Source: Salinimonas iocasae
Lineage (GTDB): Bacteria; Pseudomonadota; Gammaproteobacteria; Enterobacterales; Alteromonadaceae
Length of the DNA stretch: 64,000 nt
Assembly: GCF_006228385.1 (NCBI RefSeq)
Contig: NZ_CP039852.1
Location: 186,001-250,000, forward strand
Reading direction: 5' to 3'
The position numbers were made by a program, and so were the translations under genes. Numbering within the stretch: position 1 is the stretch's first letter; the number at the start of each line of letters is the position of its first letter. Below the pieces are notes generated by a model. It searched no databases. It was not told the DNA's origin and saw only the letters and a list, made by a program, of their open reading frames with translations. Of the stretch, positions 8,962 through 19,159 are shown one piece after another.

Positions 8962-10385
8962 GACAAGCTTACCTGTACATCATCCACCGGGGCGTTGGCC
9001 CACACAGTATCTGCCCATTTATCATCAAACGGTGTTTTAAGTGCCTCGATAAGCTCAGCGGCAATACTGTAGTCACCCTGACGGGCAGCATCTGTGGCGC
9101 GCTGAAGATGGTGCGTTCGGGCAATCACCACCGGATTAACGCTATCCATGAGCGCCGCTTGCGCATCGGTATTTCCCTCATCCTGACGATGGGCGCGGTA
9201 GTCCTGCCACCATGTATCAAACGCATCGCGGTCAACAAATTCATCCCGAAGATCGCACTGCGCCTGCGTCGGGTCCATAGCGCTGAGTGTTCTGAAATGC
9301 TGATGGTAATCACGCTGCTGATTGGCCAGCATCGTCAGAAAACGATTAACCAGGTCCAACGAAGTGTTATCAACATCGCTGAAGCCAAGCCGGTTTACCA
9401 TTGTCTGTTGGTAAGCTGAGATAAATGCAGGCTCAAACAGCATCAGCGTTTGTTTAATTTGCTCGGTATCGCAGTATTCAGAAAATGCCTGAGCCAGCGC
9501 ATTCAGATTCCACAGGGCAACACCCGGCTGCTGGTCGAAGGCATAGCGGCCCTGATGGTCAGTATGGTTGAACACAGCATTGCTAACAAAGTTGTCCATA
9601 AACGCATATGGGCCGAAATCAAAGGTAATGCCGTGAACCGACATATTGTCTGTATTCATGACACCATGTACAAAGCCATAAGCCTGCCACAACGCAATCA
9701 TTCTGGCAGTCCGTAAAACGATAGCTTTCAACAGCGCCTGATGAGGATTTTTTTCAGACAGCGCCTCTGGAAAATGATGAATAAAAGCGTGTTCAAACAG
9801 CCGCTTTAATGCAGCGCTATCACCGGCATGGTAATAATATTCAAAATGGCCAAACCGGATATGACTTGGCGCGGTGCGAATCATCATTGCTGCCGTTTCC
9901 GGTGTTTCCCGAAGCACCATTTCCTGACTATCAAACAAACACAGCGAGCGGGACGTCGGTATGCCCAGGTGAAATAAGGCTTCAGAGCCGATATATTCAC
10001 GCAGTGTTGACCGCAATACCGCGCGGCCGTCACCCTGACGGGAGTAGGGGGTCTGTCCGGCACCTTTAAGATGCAGGTCAATACGCTGATTAGCGCGATT
10101 CTCTACCTCGCCCAGGAGCAAACCGCGACCGTCACCTAACATCGGGTTCCAATGACCGAACTGATGGCCACCATATTTTTGTGCTACGGCTTGCCGGCAA
10201 AGCGCAAAGTCTTTTTCAGCGAGTTGCCGGCCCAGCAGGTTGTCCTGCCACCACTTGTCAGGCAGTGCCAGCTCCTGTGCGTGCGAACTATTGACCAGTT
10301 GTAACTGTAAATCGCCCGGGACATCAGGATGTATCTGCGTGACCGCCTCGCTAAGTTCGGTAGCGTAGAGGTGAGTGAGCTTCAA
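8949..10385 (-). CDS. selO: Protein adenylyltransferase SelO (YdiU)
   Basis: A 478-residue pseudokinase-fold enzyme that transfers AMP from ATP to protein Ser/Thr/Tyr hydroxyls. Recognised by QKYGGHQFGHW, GDGRGLLLGE, the LKGAGQTPYSRQGDGRAVLRS block with the nucleotide-binding residues, and the GVMNTDNMS / ITFDFGPY pair that holds catalytic and metal-binding Asp/Asn residues. The chain ends SCSS, as in bacterial SelO, where the Cys can act in redox control. The only well-placed start is TTG 10385, seven bases after AAGGG. It overlaps the downstream small gene by 13 bases. Confidence 0.96.
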   Translation of the reverse strand: MKLTHLYATELSEAVTQIHPDVPGDLQLQLVNSSHAQELALPDKWWQDNLLGRQLAEKDFALCRQAVAQKYGGHQFGHWNPMLGDGRGLLLGEVENRANQRIDLHLKGAGQTPYSRQGDGRAVLRSTLREYIGSEALFHLGIPTSRSLCLFDSQEMVLRETPETAAMMIRTAPSHIRFGHFEYYYHAGDSAALKRLFEHAFIHHFPEALSEKNPHQALLKAIVLRTARMIALWQAYGFVHGVMNTDNMSVHGITFDFGPYAFMDNFVSNAVFNHTDHQGRYAFDQQPGVALWNLNALAQAFSEYCDTEQIKQTLMLFEPAFISAYQQTMVNRLGFSDVDNTSLDLVNRFLTMLANQQRDYHQHFRTLSAMDPTQAQCDLRDEFVDRDAFDTWWQDYRAHRQDEGNTDAQAALMDSVNPVVIARTHHLQRATDAARQGDYSIAAELIEALKTPFDDKWADTVWANAPVDDVQVSLSCSS

Positions 10386-10563
10386 TGGGAACCCTTGAAA
10401 AAGAAAGTTTCAGACGCTTTAAGCTAACAAATGCCCCGCTTTGATAAAAGCACAATATGCAGGTAATCTGACCTGTTAGTCAGTCGTATCAAATCATAGC
10501 GATTAACCGGCAGGCCTGAACGATGCTGTCATTCACTAACAACAATTACACTTTGAGGGAACT

Positions 10564-11229
10564 ATGCTCACCGTTCATCACTTAAATAACTCACGTTCTC
10601 AACGGATTTTATGGCTGCTGGAAGAACTGGAAGTCCCGTACCGGATTGAACGCTACGAGCGCGATCCTAAAACCAATCTGGCACCTGATTCATTAAAAGC
10701 TGTACATCCTCTGGGACGCTCACCGGTACTGGAGTTTGAGGACGGCAGTAAGATGGCCGAGTCCGGAGCCATCGTGGAGTACATCATTCACCAATATGGC
10801 GCGGGCAATTTTACGGTACCGTCGGATAATAAGGTATATCAGGATTATTTATTCTGGCTGCATTTTGCAGAAGGCTCACTGATGCCGCCTCTGGTAGCCA
10901 GCCTGGTATTTAAAAAAGCAAAACAGAAAAGCCCGGCATTGATTCGCCCGCTGGCCAATAAGATTCTTGATGCCATTATGGATAACTATTACGGTCCGAA
11001 CCTGAATCAGAGCCTGCGCTATGTGGAGTCGTACCTGTCTAAAAACGACTGGTTTGCCGGCGATGCGCCCTCCGCGGCGGATATACAAATGAGCTTTCCG
11101 TTGGAGGCGCTGGTGGCGCGCGAAAACGCATCAAAATGGACGGCAATCAACGCTTATGTGAAGCGCATTCATAACCGTGATGCCTATAAGCGTGGACTGG
11201 AAAAAGGAGGCGAGTACGACTACGCCTGA
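10564..11229 (+). CDS. Glutathione S-transferase family protein
   Basis: A 221-residue glutathione transferase-like protein. The N-terminal thioredoxin fold has SRSQRILWLLEEL, the serine/arginine region that normally holds the catalytic residue, then the cis-Pro element SPVLEFEDG and the ESGAIVEYI glutathione-binding motif. The C-terminal helical domain has the N-capping box region (FAGDAPSAADIQMSFPL). It resembles small bacterial GSTs of the GST3-like group. Strong ribosome site GAGGGA before ATG 10564. It ends directly at the stop of the convergent recQ with no terminator between. Confidence 0.94.
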   Translation: MLTVHHLNNSRSQRILWLLEELEVPYRIERYERDPKTNLAPDSLKAVHPLGRSPVLEFEDGSKMAESGAIVEYIIHQYGAGNFTVPSDNKVYQDYLFWLHFAEGSLMPPLVASLVFKKAKQKSPALIRPLANKILDAIMDNYYGPNLNQSLRYVESYLSKNDWFAGDAPSAADIQMSFPLEALVARENASKWTAINAYVKRIHNRDAYKRGLEKGGEYDYA

Positions 11230-13080
11230 TTAAAAGTCATTATTGATTGTGCTGTCCAGATAATCAAGAATCATCTGCAGGAATGCCTCGCCGTAGCGCT
11301 CCATTTTGGTACGGCCAACGCCACTGACATCAAGCATGTCATTACGCGTGGTGGGCGTTCTTGCTGCCATGTCTGCCAGGGTAGCATCTGAAAACACGAC
11401 ATAGGGCGGTACACTATGCTCTTCAGCCAGCGACTTGCGCAGATGTTTGAGGCGCTTGAACAATGCCTTGTCGTAAACAGCCGGTTTGTTTTTCGGCTTT
11501 TTCTCAGCTTTGAATGTCAGGCGGGGGACTGCAAGTCTCACCGGTACATCGCCCTTAAGAACAGGACGAGCGGCTTCTGTCAGCCGCAGCGCAGCACCAG
11601 CAGTGAGGTCGACGCGAATAAGGCCCTGATGAATCAGCTGATTAATCATATTGTGCCAATAACTGTCAGACTCAGATTTACCAATCCCATACACCGACAA
11701 ATCCTGATGGCCGTTTTCTATAATCCGGCGAAGCTGCTTTCCACGCAGTACATCAATAACATATTGCGATGCCGCCTGTTGCTCAAGGCGCAATATGCCG
11801 GAGAGAATTTTCTGGCTGACGACCAGTCCATCAATCAGCTTAGGCGGGTCCAGGCAAATATCACAGTTACCGCACGCCGCATCGCTGAACTGTGAGAAGT
11901 AGTTGAGCAAAACCTGACGGCGACACGTCTGTGCTTCAGCAAAGGCTTCCATAGCAGCAAACTTTTGTACCTCTACCTGGTTTCGTTCGGGCTTATCACC
12001 CTGCTCAATCCATTGTCTGACTCGGGCGGCATCTTTTTCATCAAACAGTAAAAGGGCCTCAGCTTCCAGACCGTCACGCCCGGCACGCCCCGTTTCCTGA
12101 TAATAACTTTCTATACTGCGAGGCACATCGTGATGTACCACAAACCGCACATTAGATTTGTTAATACCCATACCAAATGCAACCGTGGCGACCACAATAT
12201 CGACCTGGTCGTTTAAAAAGCGACGCTGTACATATTCACGTTCGTCGGCATCCAGTCCGGCATGATACGCAGCACTACTGATCCCCGCTCGATGAAGCTT
12301 GGCGTACAAGTCATCAACTTTCGCGCGGCTGTTACAGTAAATAATGCCGCTACTGCCATCCTGCTGTTTGACGTAATCAAGCACCTGATCAAACGCTTTG
12401 TATTTCGGCATTACGCGATAACGTATATTCGGCCTGTCAAAACTACCTTTAAATACAAACGGATCTGATAAATTTAACTGGACCAGAATATCCGCCTGGG
12501 TGGCCGCATCGGCTGTAGCGGTAAGCCCTACTACCGGGACATCAGGATACTGGCTTTTCAGTCGGCCCAGTAGCCGGTAGTCCATTCTGAAGTCATGCCC
12601 CCAGTGACTGACACAGTGCGCTTCGTCTATTGCAAAAAGTGACACGGTAAGCTGTTGCAGCAAATTCTGAAAATAGGGCTGTAGCAGGCGCTCAGGAGAG
12701 ACGTAAAGCAGGTCGTATTCATTATCAAGCAACGCTGTCTGAATCTGTTGCTGGGTCTCATGCTCAAGACTGGAGTTCAGATACGCCGCTTTTACGCCCA
12801 CCGCCTGAAGCTGCTCTACCTGATCCTGCATTAACGAGATAAGCGGCGACACGACAATGCCGGTGCCCTGCCGTACCATGGCCGGAATCTGGTAACACAG
12901 CGACTTTCCACCCCCTGTGGGCAGTAATACCAGCGTATCCTGTCCACTGATAATGTTTTCAATGACCGACTGCTGGCCGGTACGAAAGGACGCATAGCCA
13001 AATACCCGCTCAAGAATATCCTGGGCGTCGGCCTTATCAGCGGTATCTGTGGTGTCTGTCTGGGAGGAAGTCAAAGTCAT
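11230..13080 (-). CDS. recQ: ATP-dependent DNA helicase RecQ
   Basis: RecQ, 616 residues, a 3'-5' superfamily 2 helicase acting in recombination and fork repair. Helicase motifs seen: Walker [16 protein letters not shown] box with [29 protein letters not shown], and [10 protein letters not shown] near residue 330. The RecQ-C zinc site follows ([10 protein letters not shown], then CGNCDIC), a winged helix, and a C-terminal HRDC domain (about 530-605) with [12 protein letters not shown]. Length matches E. coli. ATG 13080 has a weak ribosome site. Divergent from mgtE. Confidence 0.98.
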   Translation of the reverse strand: MTLTSSQTDTTDTADKADAQDILERVFGYASFRTGQQSVIENIISGQDTLVLLPTGGGKSLCYQIPAMVRQGTGIVVSPLISLMQDQVEQLQAVGVKAAYLNSSLEHETQQQIQTALLDNEYDLLYVSPERLLQPYFQNLLQQLTVSLFAIDEAHCVSHWGHDFRMDYRLLGRLKSQYPDVPVVGLTATADAATQADILVQLNLSDPFVFKGSFDRPNIRYRVMPKYKAFDQVLDYVKQQDGSSGIIYCNSRAKVDDLYAKLHRAGISSAAYHAGLDADEREYVQRRFLNDQVDIVVATVAFGMGINKSNVRFVVHHDVPRSIESYYQETGRAGRDGLEAEALLLFDEKDAARVRQWIEQGDKPERNQVEVQKFAAMEAFAEAQTCRRQVLLNYFSQFSDAACGNCDICLDPPKLIDGLVVSQKILSGILRLEQQAASQYVIDVLRGKQLRRIIENGHQDLSVYGIGKSESDSYWHNMINQLIHQGLIRVDLTAGAALRLTEAARPVLKGDVPVRLAVPRLTFKAEKKPKNKPAVYDKALFKRLKHLRKSLAEEHSVPPYVVFSDATLADMAARTPTTRNDMLDVSGVGRTKMERYGEAFLQMILDYLDSTINNDF

Positions 13081-13257
13081 CGCGCAGGGATTTTACGCAT
13101 TTTCAGCCTGCGCTTCACGGGTTAATACAAATTTCTTTTCTTGTGCAGGCTAAGTCACTGTTATTCTGTCACCTTATTGGATTAAAAGCGTAGAGCAGTG
13201 GATCCTGCACTGGTCCTGTAACGTTTTTAATAGGCAGCATGAAATAAGGAGAACAAC

Positions 13258-14595
13258 GTGGCTGAACCTTTGCCGGATCTCATTCAGGAAATTGTCTCGG
13301 ATAACAGCACCGATGATACGGGCGCTGTGCTGGACGCTATTGTTTCTCAGGATGATGTCGCGGTTGCGACGTTACTGGAATCCGTACCCGTTGAACCACG
13401 TCTGTCACTGTGGCAGGACTTACCCAGTGAGCGTAAGCTCGACGTGCTGGTTGAGATGCGCTCTGATCCGCGTGAAATTCTTATTGATGCCACCGAGGAA
13501 GAAGAGTGGTCTGCACTGTTTTCAGATATCGAAGCAGAAGAACTGCTGGAGCTGATGGACTCGCTGCCCAATCGGCTGGTGGATCTAGCCTATGCCGAAC
13601 TGGATGCACAGCAGCAAACCTTCTTTCGCGAAGCCACACAATTTAACGACGATCAGGTTGGGCACTGGCTCACCCATGATCTGCTGGTACTGCCTTTAAA
13701 TGCCAAGGTTCGCGATGGCTTACGTCTGATTCGCCGCAATGTCCCACGTCATTGCGATACTATCTTTCTGGTGAATCGCTCCGGCCAGTTTTCGGCGGTA
13801 GTCAGGCTTACCCGTATCTTCGGCTCTCCGGAGCACGTGCCGCTGGTAGAGCTTATTGAAGAGAATATACCAGTACTTAAAGGTAGTGATGAGTCCACCA
13901 ATGCGTCACTGCAGGTGCAGCGTTCAGGCTTTGCCGCACTGCCTGTGGTGGATGATAGCAATAAACTGCTAGGCCGGCTCGATATTACCTCAGCATCAGA
14001 ACTCATTAACGAGTTTTATGAACGTCAGGTCATGGCAACCGCCGGTATGGATGAAGACGAGGATTTGTTCTCGCCGGTCGCCAAAAGTGCCAGAAACCGG
14101 GCTGTATGGCTGGGCATTAATCTGCTTACCGCATTTCTGGCTTCCTGGTTTATTGGCCTGTTTGAAGCCACGTTACAGCAGGTGGTAGCACTGGCAGTAC
14201 TCATGCCTATTGTTGCCAGCATGGGCGGCATTGCCGGTAGTCAGACTCTGACACTGATTGTTCGCGGGCTGGCACTGGGGCAGGTGACCAAAGCGAATAC
14301 GCGGGCGCTGATGGTAAAAGAGCTTAAGGTTGGTGGTGTGAACGGGGTGATATGGGCGCTTATCATTGGGGTGGTGGCTTATTTCTGGTTTACCGATGTG
14401 CTTATTGGCGTGGTTATTTGTCTGGCTATCTTGTTCAATATTGTTGCTGCAGCGATTGCCGGGGTGTTTGTACCGGTTATTCTGGATAAACTAAAAATAG
14501 ACCCGGCACTGTCTGGTTCAGTCATCTTAACGACAGTCACCGACATTGTTGGGTTTGTGGCCTTTTTAGGGCTAGGCACGCTGTTTTTGCTGTAA
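13258..14595 (+). CDS. mgtE: Magnesium transporter MgtE
   Basis: MgtE, 445 residues, a Mg2+ channel gated by intracellular Mg2+. It has the superhelical N domain (residues 20-130), two CBS domains (about 135-255), a connecting helix and five membrane helices from about 285 to the end. The ion-pore region shows MPIVASMGGIAGSQTLTL, and DPALSGSVILTTVTDI in the last helices holds the conserved pore Asp. Start is GTG 13258 after a strong AAGGAG. The 177-base leader is too short and unlike an M-box riboswitch; it only offers a weak CAGTG/CACTG hairpin. Confidence 0.96.
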   Translation: MAEPLPDLIQEIVSDNSTDDTGAVLDAIVSQDDVAVATLLESVPVEPRLSLWQDLPSERKLDVLVEMRSDPREILIDATEEEEWSALFSDIEAEELLELMDSLPNRLVDLAYAELDAQQQTFFREATQFNDDQVGHWLTHDLLVLPLNAKVRDGLRLIRRNVPRHCDTIFLVNRSGQFSAVVRLTRIFGSPEHVPLVELIEENIPVLKGSDESTNASLQVQRSGFAALPVVDDSNKLLGRLDITSASELINEFYERQVMATAGMDEDEDLFSPVAKSARNRAVWLGINLLTAFLASWFIGLFEATLQQVVALAVLMPIVASMGGIAGSQTLTLIVRGLALGQVTKANTRALMVKELKVGGVNGVIWALIIGVVAYFWFTDVLIGVVICLAILFNIVAAAIAGVFVPVILDKLKIDPALSGSVILTTVTDIVGFVAFLGLGTLFLL

Positions 14596-14629
14596 TACAC
14601 TTCACAGCCTTAAACGACTAACCGTGAAA

Positions 14630-14652
14630 CCGCCTTTTGAGAATGAAGGCGG
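14630..14652 (+). promoter_or_regulatory. Hairpin over the rarD ribosome site
   Basis: CCGCCTT (14630-14636) pairs perfectly with AAGGCGG (14646-14652) across a nine-base loop, immediately before ATG 14653 of rarD. The right arm is the only Shine-Dalgarno-like sequence for that start. There is no T run, so it is not a typical terminator for mgtE. It may hide the ribosome site, or translation may start at ATG 14680 instead. Confidence 0.4.
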
Positions 14653-15591
14653 ATGCCAACCGCGCAGGTAATAATCCGTATGCATATCGATGCTGATGCA
14701 AAACGCACTCAGGCAGGCGTGCTTTGCGCAATTGCCGCCTACACCATGTGGGGCGTAGCACCCTTATATTTTAAGCAATTACAGATAATGCCGGCGCTGG
14801 AGATTCTGGTGCATCGCATTGTATGGTCTGTGCTGGTACTTATCATATTGCTCGGTGTCACTCGCCAGTGGAACAAGGTAAGAATTGCACTGTATTCTTC
14901 ACGGGTGATGAAAACGCTGGCCGTGGCCGGTGTGCTGCTCGGTGCCAACTGGCTGCTGTTCATCTGGGCGATAAATAACGACCATCTGCTTGATGCCAGT
15001 CTGGGATACTATATCAACCCCTTGCTGAATGTTTTTCTGGGGCGAATGTTCTTAGGGGAGAAACTGCGTCCGATGCAACGGTTCGCTGTGATTCTGGCGG
15101 TTATCGGTGTAAGTATTCTGATTGTTGCGCATGGCTATCTGCCCTGGGTTGCGCTGGTGCTGGCGGGTACCTTCGGCGTATACGGATTACTCAGAAAGCA
15201 GGTGTCTGTAGATTCACTGCCAGGTCTGTTTATTGAGTCGCTGATGCTGCTTCCGCTGGCTATCGGCTACTGGATTTGGTTTGGCTCTGTGCATTCTGAT
15301 ATGTTCACCAATACTGTCTCATTAAACGTATTGCTGGTGGCTGCAGGGATTGTTACCACTGCGCCGCTGTTATGTTTCACTGCGGCCGCACGGCGCCTTA
15401 TGTATTCTACACTGGGCTTTTTCCAGTATATTGGCCCCTCACTGATGTTTTTGCTTGCAGTCTATCTGTACAACGAGCCTCTTGAGCCAGCTCGGCTGAT
15501 CACATTCGGATTTGTCTGGGCTGCGCTGGTAATATTCAGTATCGATTCTTTAAAAGCGTATCGAACCGCCCGAAAGGCCCGGCTTGCGTGA
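14653..15591 (+). CDS. rarD: EamA-family transporter RarD
   Basis: A 312-residue drug/metabolite transporter of the EamA superfamily, RarD type, with about ten membrane helices in two repeats. Recognised by GVLCAIAAYTMWGVAPLYFK at the first helix, the WLLFIWAIN segment in helix 3-4, GYYINPLLNVFLGR and LGFFQYIGPSLMF. Substrate unknown; family members are linked to chloramphenicol sensitivity or amino-acid export. ATG 14680 (product beginning MHIDADAK) is an alternative start, since the usual RarD N-terminus is short. Ends seven bases from a convergent regulator gene. Confidence 0.93.
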   Translation: MPTAQVIIRMHIDADAKRTQAGVLCAIAAYTMWGVAPLYFKQLQIMPALEILVHRIVWSVLVLIILLGVTRQWNKVRIALYSSRVMKTLAVAGVLLGANWLLFIWAINNDHLLDASLGYYINPLLNVFLGRMFLGEKLRPMQRFAVILAVIGVSILIVAHGYLPWVALVLAGTFGVYGLLRKQVSVDSLPGLFIESLMLLPLAIGYWIWFGSVHSDMFTNTVSLNVLLVAAGIVTTAPLLCFTAAARRLMYSTLGFFQYIGPSLMFLLAVYLYNEPLEPARLITFGFVWAALVIFSIDSLKAYRTARKARLA

Positions 15592-15598
15592 CCGTTTT

Positions 15599-16882
15599 TC
15601 AGGCTGTTTTTTGAATGGCCCGGTCAAGGGCCCGGCTGAAGGCAATGTCTGAGACAACGCGGTTGCGACCTGCATGCTTCGCCTGATAAAGGAGTTTGTC
15701 AGCGCGAGAGATACTGTTTACCAGTGAGCTGGCCTTGGTTGTCAGCAGCCCGGCGCTGATGCTGACTGAGATTTTTTCATCGCCAACCTTTACCGGCTGC
15801 TGACAAACAAGCGCCCGTAATGCTTCTATTCTGCTAAGGGCCTGTTCAGCGCTGATATCGGGCATAAAGATGCAAAATTCCTCCCCGCCGAACCGGGCAA
15901 TGACGGCATCGGCAAAGTGTTGTCGTAACACAGCGGCGGTATGCACCAGAACGATGTCTCCTGCATCATGACCGTAAGAATCGTTAACCTGTTTGAAGTT
16001 GTCCAGATCAAGTACAGCCAGCGAGTAACGTTCAGAGCGTCTTGCCGCCATTGCTGATAATTTATTAAGGAAGTAGCGTCGGTTGAACAAGCCGGTGAGA
16101 AAATCGGAATTCGCCATAGAGGTCAGCGCCTCAACGTGCTCAATCAGTTCGATATTCTGGGTGATTCGGCACAAAAATTCTTCATGGCAAAATGGCGTCA
16201 GTAAAAAGTCATTGGCGCCGGATTTGATAAAGCGGGCTGAGTTTAGCTGTGCTTCCTGTTCACTTACACTGATAATCGCCAGTCGTTCTTTTGGGTAGTC
16301 GACACGCAAGTTTGAGATAACCGAAGTGCTTTTCTCGTCACTGAAGTGTCTGCCGGTAATCACCACTCGGATTTCCGGGTTGTCCCTGACCAGCTTGTAA
16401 GTGTCTTCGGCCTTAGAGGCTTCGTGAGTAATAAAATTGTGGCGACGTAAAAGCGAGCTCATTTTAATGGCGGTGGAACGATCCTGACCTGCCACCACAA
16501 CACCAATCTGCTTGTTGTGCTCAAGGCGCTTGAGCAAGCGGGCAAGGTAATCGTAGGTTTGTGCATTTTCTTTCGGAATATAATCCACCACTTCCCGGCG
16601 CAGCACATCTTCGCGTGTCTCGCTGTCCAGGCGACCAGTAACGACGATGGTCGGCAAGATGCTCTGAATACAGAAGTCGATGGCCTCGCCATTGGGCGAA
16701 TCAGGCAGGTTATAGTCTACAATGGCGCAAAGAAAGTCTTCCGGGGTGGAATGAATAAAGACATGACGTGCTTCGGTGAGGGTTCGGGAGACCACCGCTA
16801 CCAGGCCAGCCTGTTCAACGAGCCTGACGACAATGTTAAGGGCCGTCCGGCTGTCTTCTATAATAAGAACCTTATTTTGCAC
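15599..16882 (-). CDS. Response regulator with two receiver domains and GGDEF
   Basis: A 427-residue diguanylate cyclase regulator. The first receiver domain (about 1-120) has IIEDS, the phospho-acceptor Asp in VDYNLPD, VVTGR and the YIPKE lysine, so it can be phosphorylated. The second (about 130-245) has VVVAGQD and VITGRHF where the acidic pocket and acceptor Asp should be, so it is a degenerate receiver. The GGDEF domain (260-420) has an intact FGGEEF. No RxxD inhibitory site is visible. I chose GTG 16882 because GAGG lies nine bases before it; GTG 16888 is in frame but only three bases from that site. A sensor kinase is not nearby. Confidence 0.93.
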   Translation of the reverse strand: MQNKVLIIEDSRTALNIVVRLVEQAGLVAVVSRTLTEARHVFIHSTPEDFLCAIVDYNLPDSPNGEAIDFCIQSILPTIVVTGRLDSETREDVLRREVVDYIPKENAQTYDYLARLLKRLEHNKQIGVVVAGQDRSTAIKMSSLLRRHNFITHEASKAEDTYKLVRDNPEIRVVITGRHFSDEKSTSVISNLRVDYPKERLAIISVSEQEAQLNSARFIKSGANDFLLTPFCHEEFLCRITQNIELIEHVEALTSMANSDFLTGLFNRRYFLNKLSAMAARRSERYSLAVLDLDNFKQVNDSYGHDAGDIVLVHTAAVLRQHFADAVIARFGGEEFCIFMPDISAEQALSRIEALRALVCQQPVKVGDEKISVSISAGLLTTKASSLVNSISRADKLLYQAKHAGRNRVVSDIAFSRALDRAIQKTA

Positions 16883-16934
16883 GCGCACAAACCTCTGTTA
16901 CCTAAGGTATATTGTGCGCAACATTGCCCGGTGT

Positions 16935-19106
16935 TCAATTAGCCTTTAGTTTAGCATAAGCCAATACCAGCCATTTTGCGCCGAACTCATCAAAGTTCAC
17001 CTGTACGCGACCATGGTCACCAGCGCCCTCAAAGTTAAGTACCACGCCATCGCCGAATTTAGGGTGAGTGACGCGCTGACCCAGCGTAAAACCGCTGTCC
17101 TGAAACGCTTCGTGAGATGCCGCGCGGCTAAACCGGTTATGTACGGGCCTGGATACCTGACTCTTAAGGCGGACTTCCTGCACATACTCAGAAGGGATTT
17201 CACGAATAAAGCGCGATGCCGTATGAAATTTATCCTGCCCGTAAACGCGCCGGCTTTCGGCGTAAGTAATGAACAGCTTCTTCATTGCACGGGTCATTCC
17301 CACATAACAAAGACGGCGCTCTTCTTCCATTCTGCCGGGCTCATCATTGGTCATCTGTGACGGGAACATGCCTTCTTCCACACCCGCCATAAAGACCAGC
17401 GGGAACTCCAGCCCTTTGGCGCTGTGAATTGTCATCATCTGCACAGCGTCCTGCTCAGTATCAGCCTGGGTTTCACCTGCTTCAAGGGAAGCATGCGCAA
17501 GAAAAGCAGATAGCGGGGTCATTTCATCCGCCTCTTCAGGCACGATAAACTGTTTACACGCAGTAACCAGTTCTTCTAAGTTTTCCAGCCGCGCCTGCGC
17601 TTTTTCACCACGTTCGGCCTGATACATGGCGTACAGGCCTGAATCTTTAATCGTTTTGTCGGCCTGTTCTTCCAGTGACAGGGATAAAACGGTCTGCTCC
17701 AGTTCTGTTATAAGCGATGTAAAACTACGAAGCGCATTGGCAGCACGCCCGTTCAGAGAACCTTCTGATAGCAGCAGGTTACTGGCCTGCCACAAAGAGC
17801 AGTTGTGTTCACGGGCGGTCATTCTGACCTGGGTTACCGTTTTTTCTCCGATGCCCCGGCTGGGTGTATTTACCACCCGCTCAAATGCTGCGTCATCATG
17901 AGGGTGATTAATCATTCTCAGATAACCCAGCGCATCCTTTATCTCCTGTCTTTCAAAGAAGCGCAGGCCGCCATAAATGCGATAAGCTATGGCCTCGTGC
18001 AAGAGTGCCTCTTCCAGCACCCGGGACTGCGCATTGTTGCGATATAAAATGGCGCATTCTTTAAGCGGATTACCTTCATCCAGCCAGGATTTTATCTGCG
18101 AAACGATGAACCGTGCTTCATCAAGCTCATTAAAGCCGGCGTAGACTGATATCAAATCGCCTTCGCTGTCTTCGGTCCACAGCTCTTTGCCCAGCCTGCC
18201 TGCATTATTATCAATTACCGCATTGGCAGCATTAAGAATATTGCCGGTAGAGCGATAGTTTTGCTCAAGACGGATAGTGGTGGTCTGGTCAAAATCTTTT
18301 AAAAACTTATGGATATTATCAACATTGGCACCACGCCAGCCATAGATTGACTGGTCATCATCACCCACAATCATGATGTTGTTAGTATCAGCACTGCACA
18401 GCATACGCAGCCATGCATACTGGATGTTGTTGGTATCCTGAAACTCGTCGACCAGCACGGCTTTGAAACGGCGCTGATAGTGTGCCAGTACCTCGGGGTT
18501 TTTGGCCCAAAGTTCATGTGCCCGCAGTAACAGCTCGGCAAAGTCAACCAGGCCAGAGCGGTCACACGCTTCCTGATAAGCGGCGTAAATCTCGCGCATT
18601 TTCTGCGCTACAGCGTCACCATGGGTTTCTATGTGCTGCGGGCGTAAACCCTCATCTTTATTACCGTTGATATACCATTGAACTTGCTTGGGGGCCCAGT
18701 GCTTTTCGTCAAGGTTCATGGCGCGCAAAATACGCTTCACCAGGCGATACTGGTCATCTGAGTCAAGAATCTGAAAATTTTCAGGCAGCCCGGCTTCTGA
18801 GTGATGGCTTCGTAACAATCGGTGGGCGAGGCCATGGAACGTGCCAATCCACATATTGTGCAGGTTGCGGCCCATCAATGACTCTATTCGACCCCGCATT
18901 TCACGGGCGGCTTTGTTGGTGAACGTTACAGCAAGAATGGAAAATGGCGTGATGTTCTCTACTTCCATCAACCAGGCAATGCGATGCACTAAAACGCGGG
19001 TTTTCCCACTGCCTGCGCCAGCCAGTACCAGCATATTGGAAAGTGGCGCGCCCACAGCTTCACGTTGTTTATCGTTAAGACTGTCGAGCAGTAAAGAGAC
19101 ATCCAT
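16935..19106 (-). CDS. uvrD: DNA helicase II UvrD
   Basis: UvrD, 723 residues, a superfamily 1A 3'-5' helicase for nucleotide excision and mismatch repair. Motifs: LAGAGSGKTRVL (Walker A), DEFQDTN, GDDDQSIYGWRGA, LEQNYRSTGNI, TIHSAKGLEFP and CYVGMTRA. The C-terminal tail forms the small RNA polymerase-binding tudor-like domain (VTHPKFGDGVV). Start ATG 19106 is preferred because the product then begins MDVSLLLDSLNDKQREAV, as in E. coli UvrD; GTG 19118 lies four codons upstream. A LexA-type operator sits about 54 bases upstream. Confidence 0.98.
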   Translation of the reverse strand: MDVSLLLDSLNDKQREAVGAPLSNMLVLAGAGSGKTRVLVHRIAWLMEVENITPFSILAVTFTNKAAREMRGRIESLMGRNLHNMWIGTFHGLAHRLLRSHHSEAGLPENFQILDSDDQYRLVKRILRAMNLDEKHWAPKQVQWYINGNKDEGLRPQHIETHGDAVAQKMREIYAAYQEACDRSGLVDFAELLLRAHELWAKNPEVLAHYQRRFKAVLVDEFQDTNNIQYAWLRMLCSADTNNIMIVGDDDQSIYGWRGANVDNIHKFLKDFDQTTTIRLEQNYRSTGNILNAANAVIDNNAGRLGKELWTEDSEGDLISVYAGFNELDEARFIVSQIKSWLDEGNPLKECAILYRNNAQSRVLEEALLHEAIAYRIYGGLRFFERQEIKDALGYLRMINHPHDDAAFERVVNTPSRGIGEKTVTQVRMTAREHNCSLWQASNLLLSEGSLNGRAANALRSFTSLITELEQTVLSLSLEEQADKTIKDSGLYAMYQAERGEKAQARLENLEELVTACKQFIVPEEADEMTPLSAFLAHASLEAGETQADTEQDAVQMMTIHSAKGLEFPLVFMAGVEEGMFPSQMTNDEPGRMEEERRLCYVGMTRAMKKLFITYAESRRVYGQDKFHTASRFIREIPSEYVQEVRLKSQVSRPVHNRFSRAASHEAFQDSGFTLGQRVTHPKFGDGVVLNFEGAGDHGRVQVNFDEFGAKWLVLAYAKLKAN

Positions 19107-19159
19107 AATTTCCGGCACCTGTATCGTAGACTACAAATGAGCGCAATTATGCCAGTGAA

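Noticed and set aside
13081..13257. M-box magnesium riboswitch before mgtE
   Set aside because: The leader is short and lacks recognisable M-box helices; only a weak 5-bp hairpin is seen.
14025..14600. Antisense frames within mgtE
   Set aside because: Shadow frames caused by the codon bias of the transporter gene.
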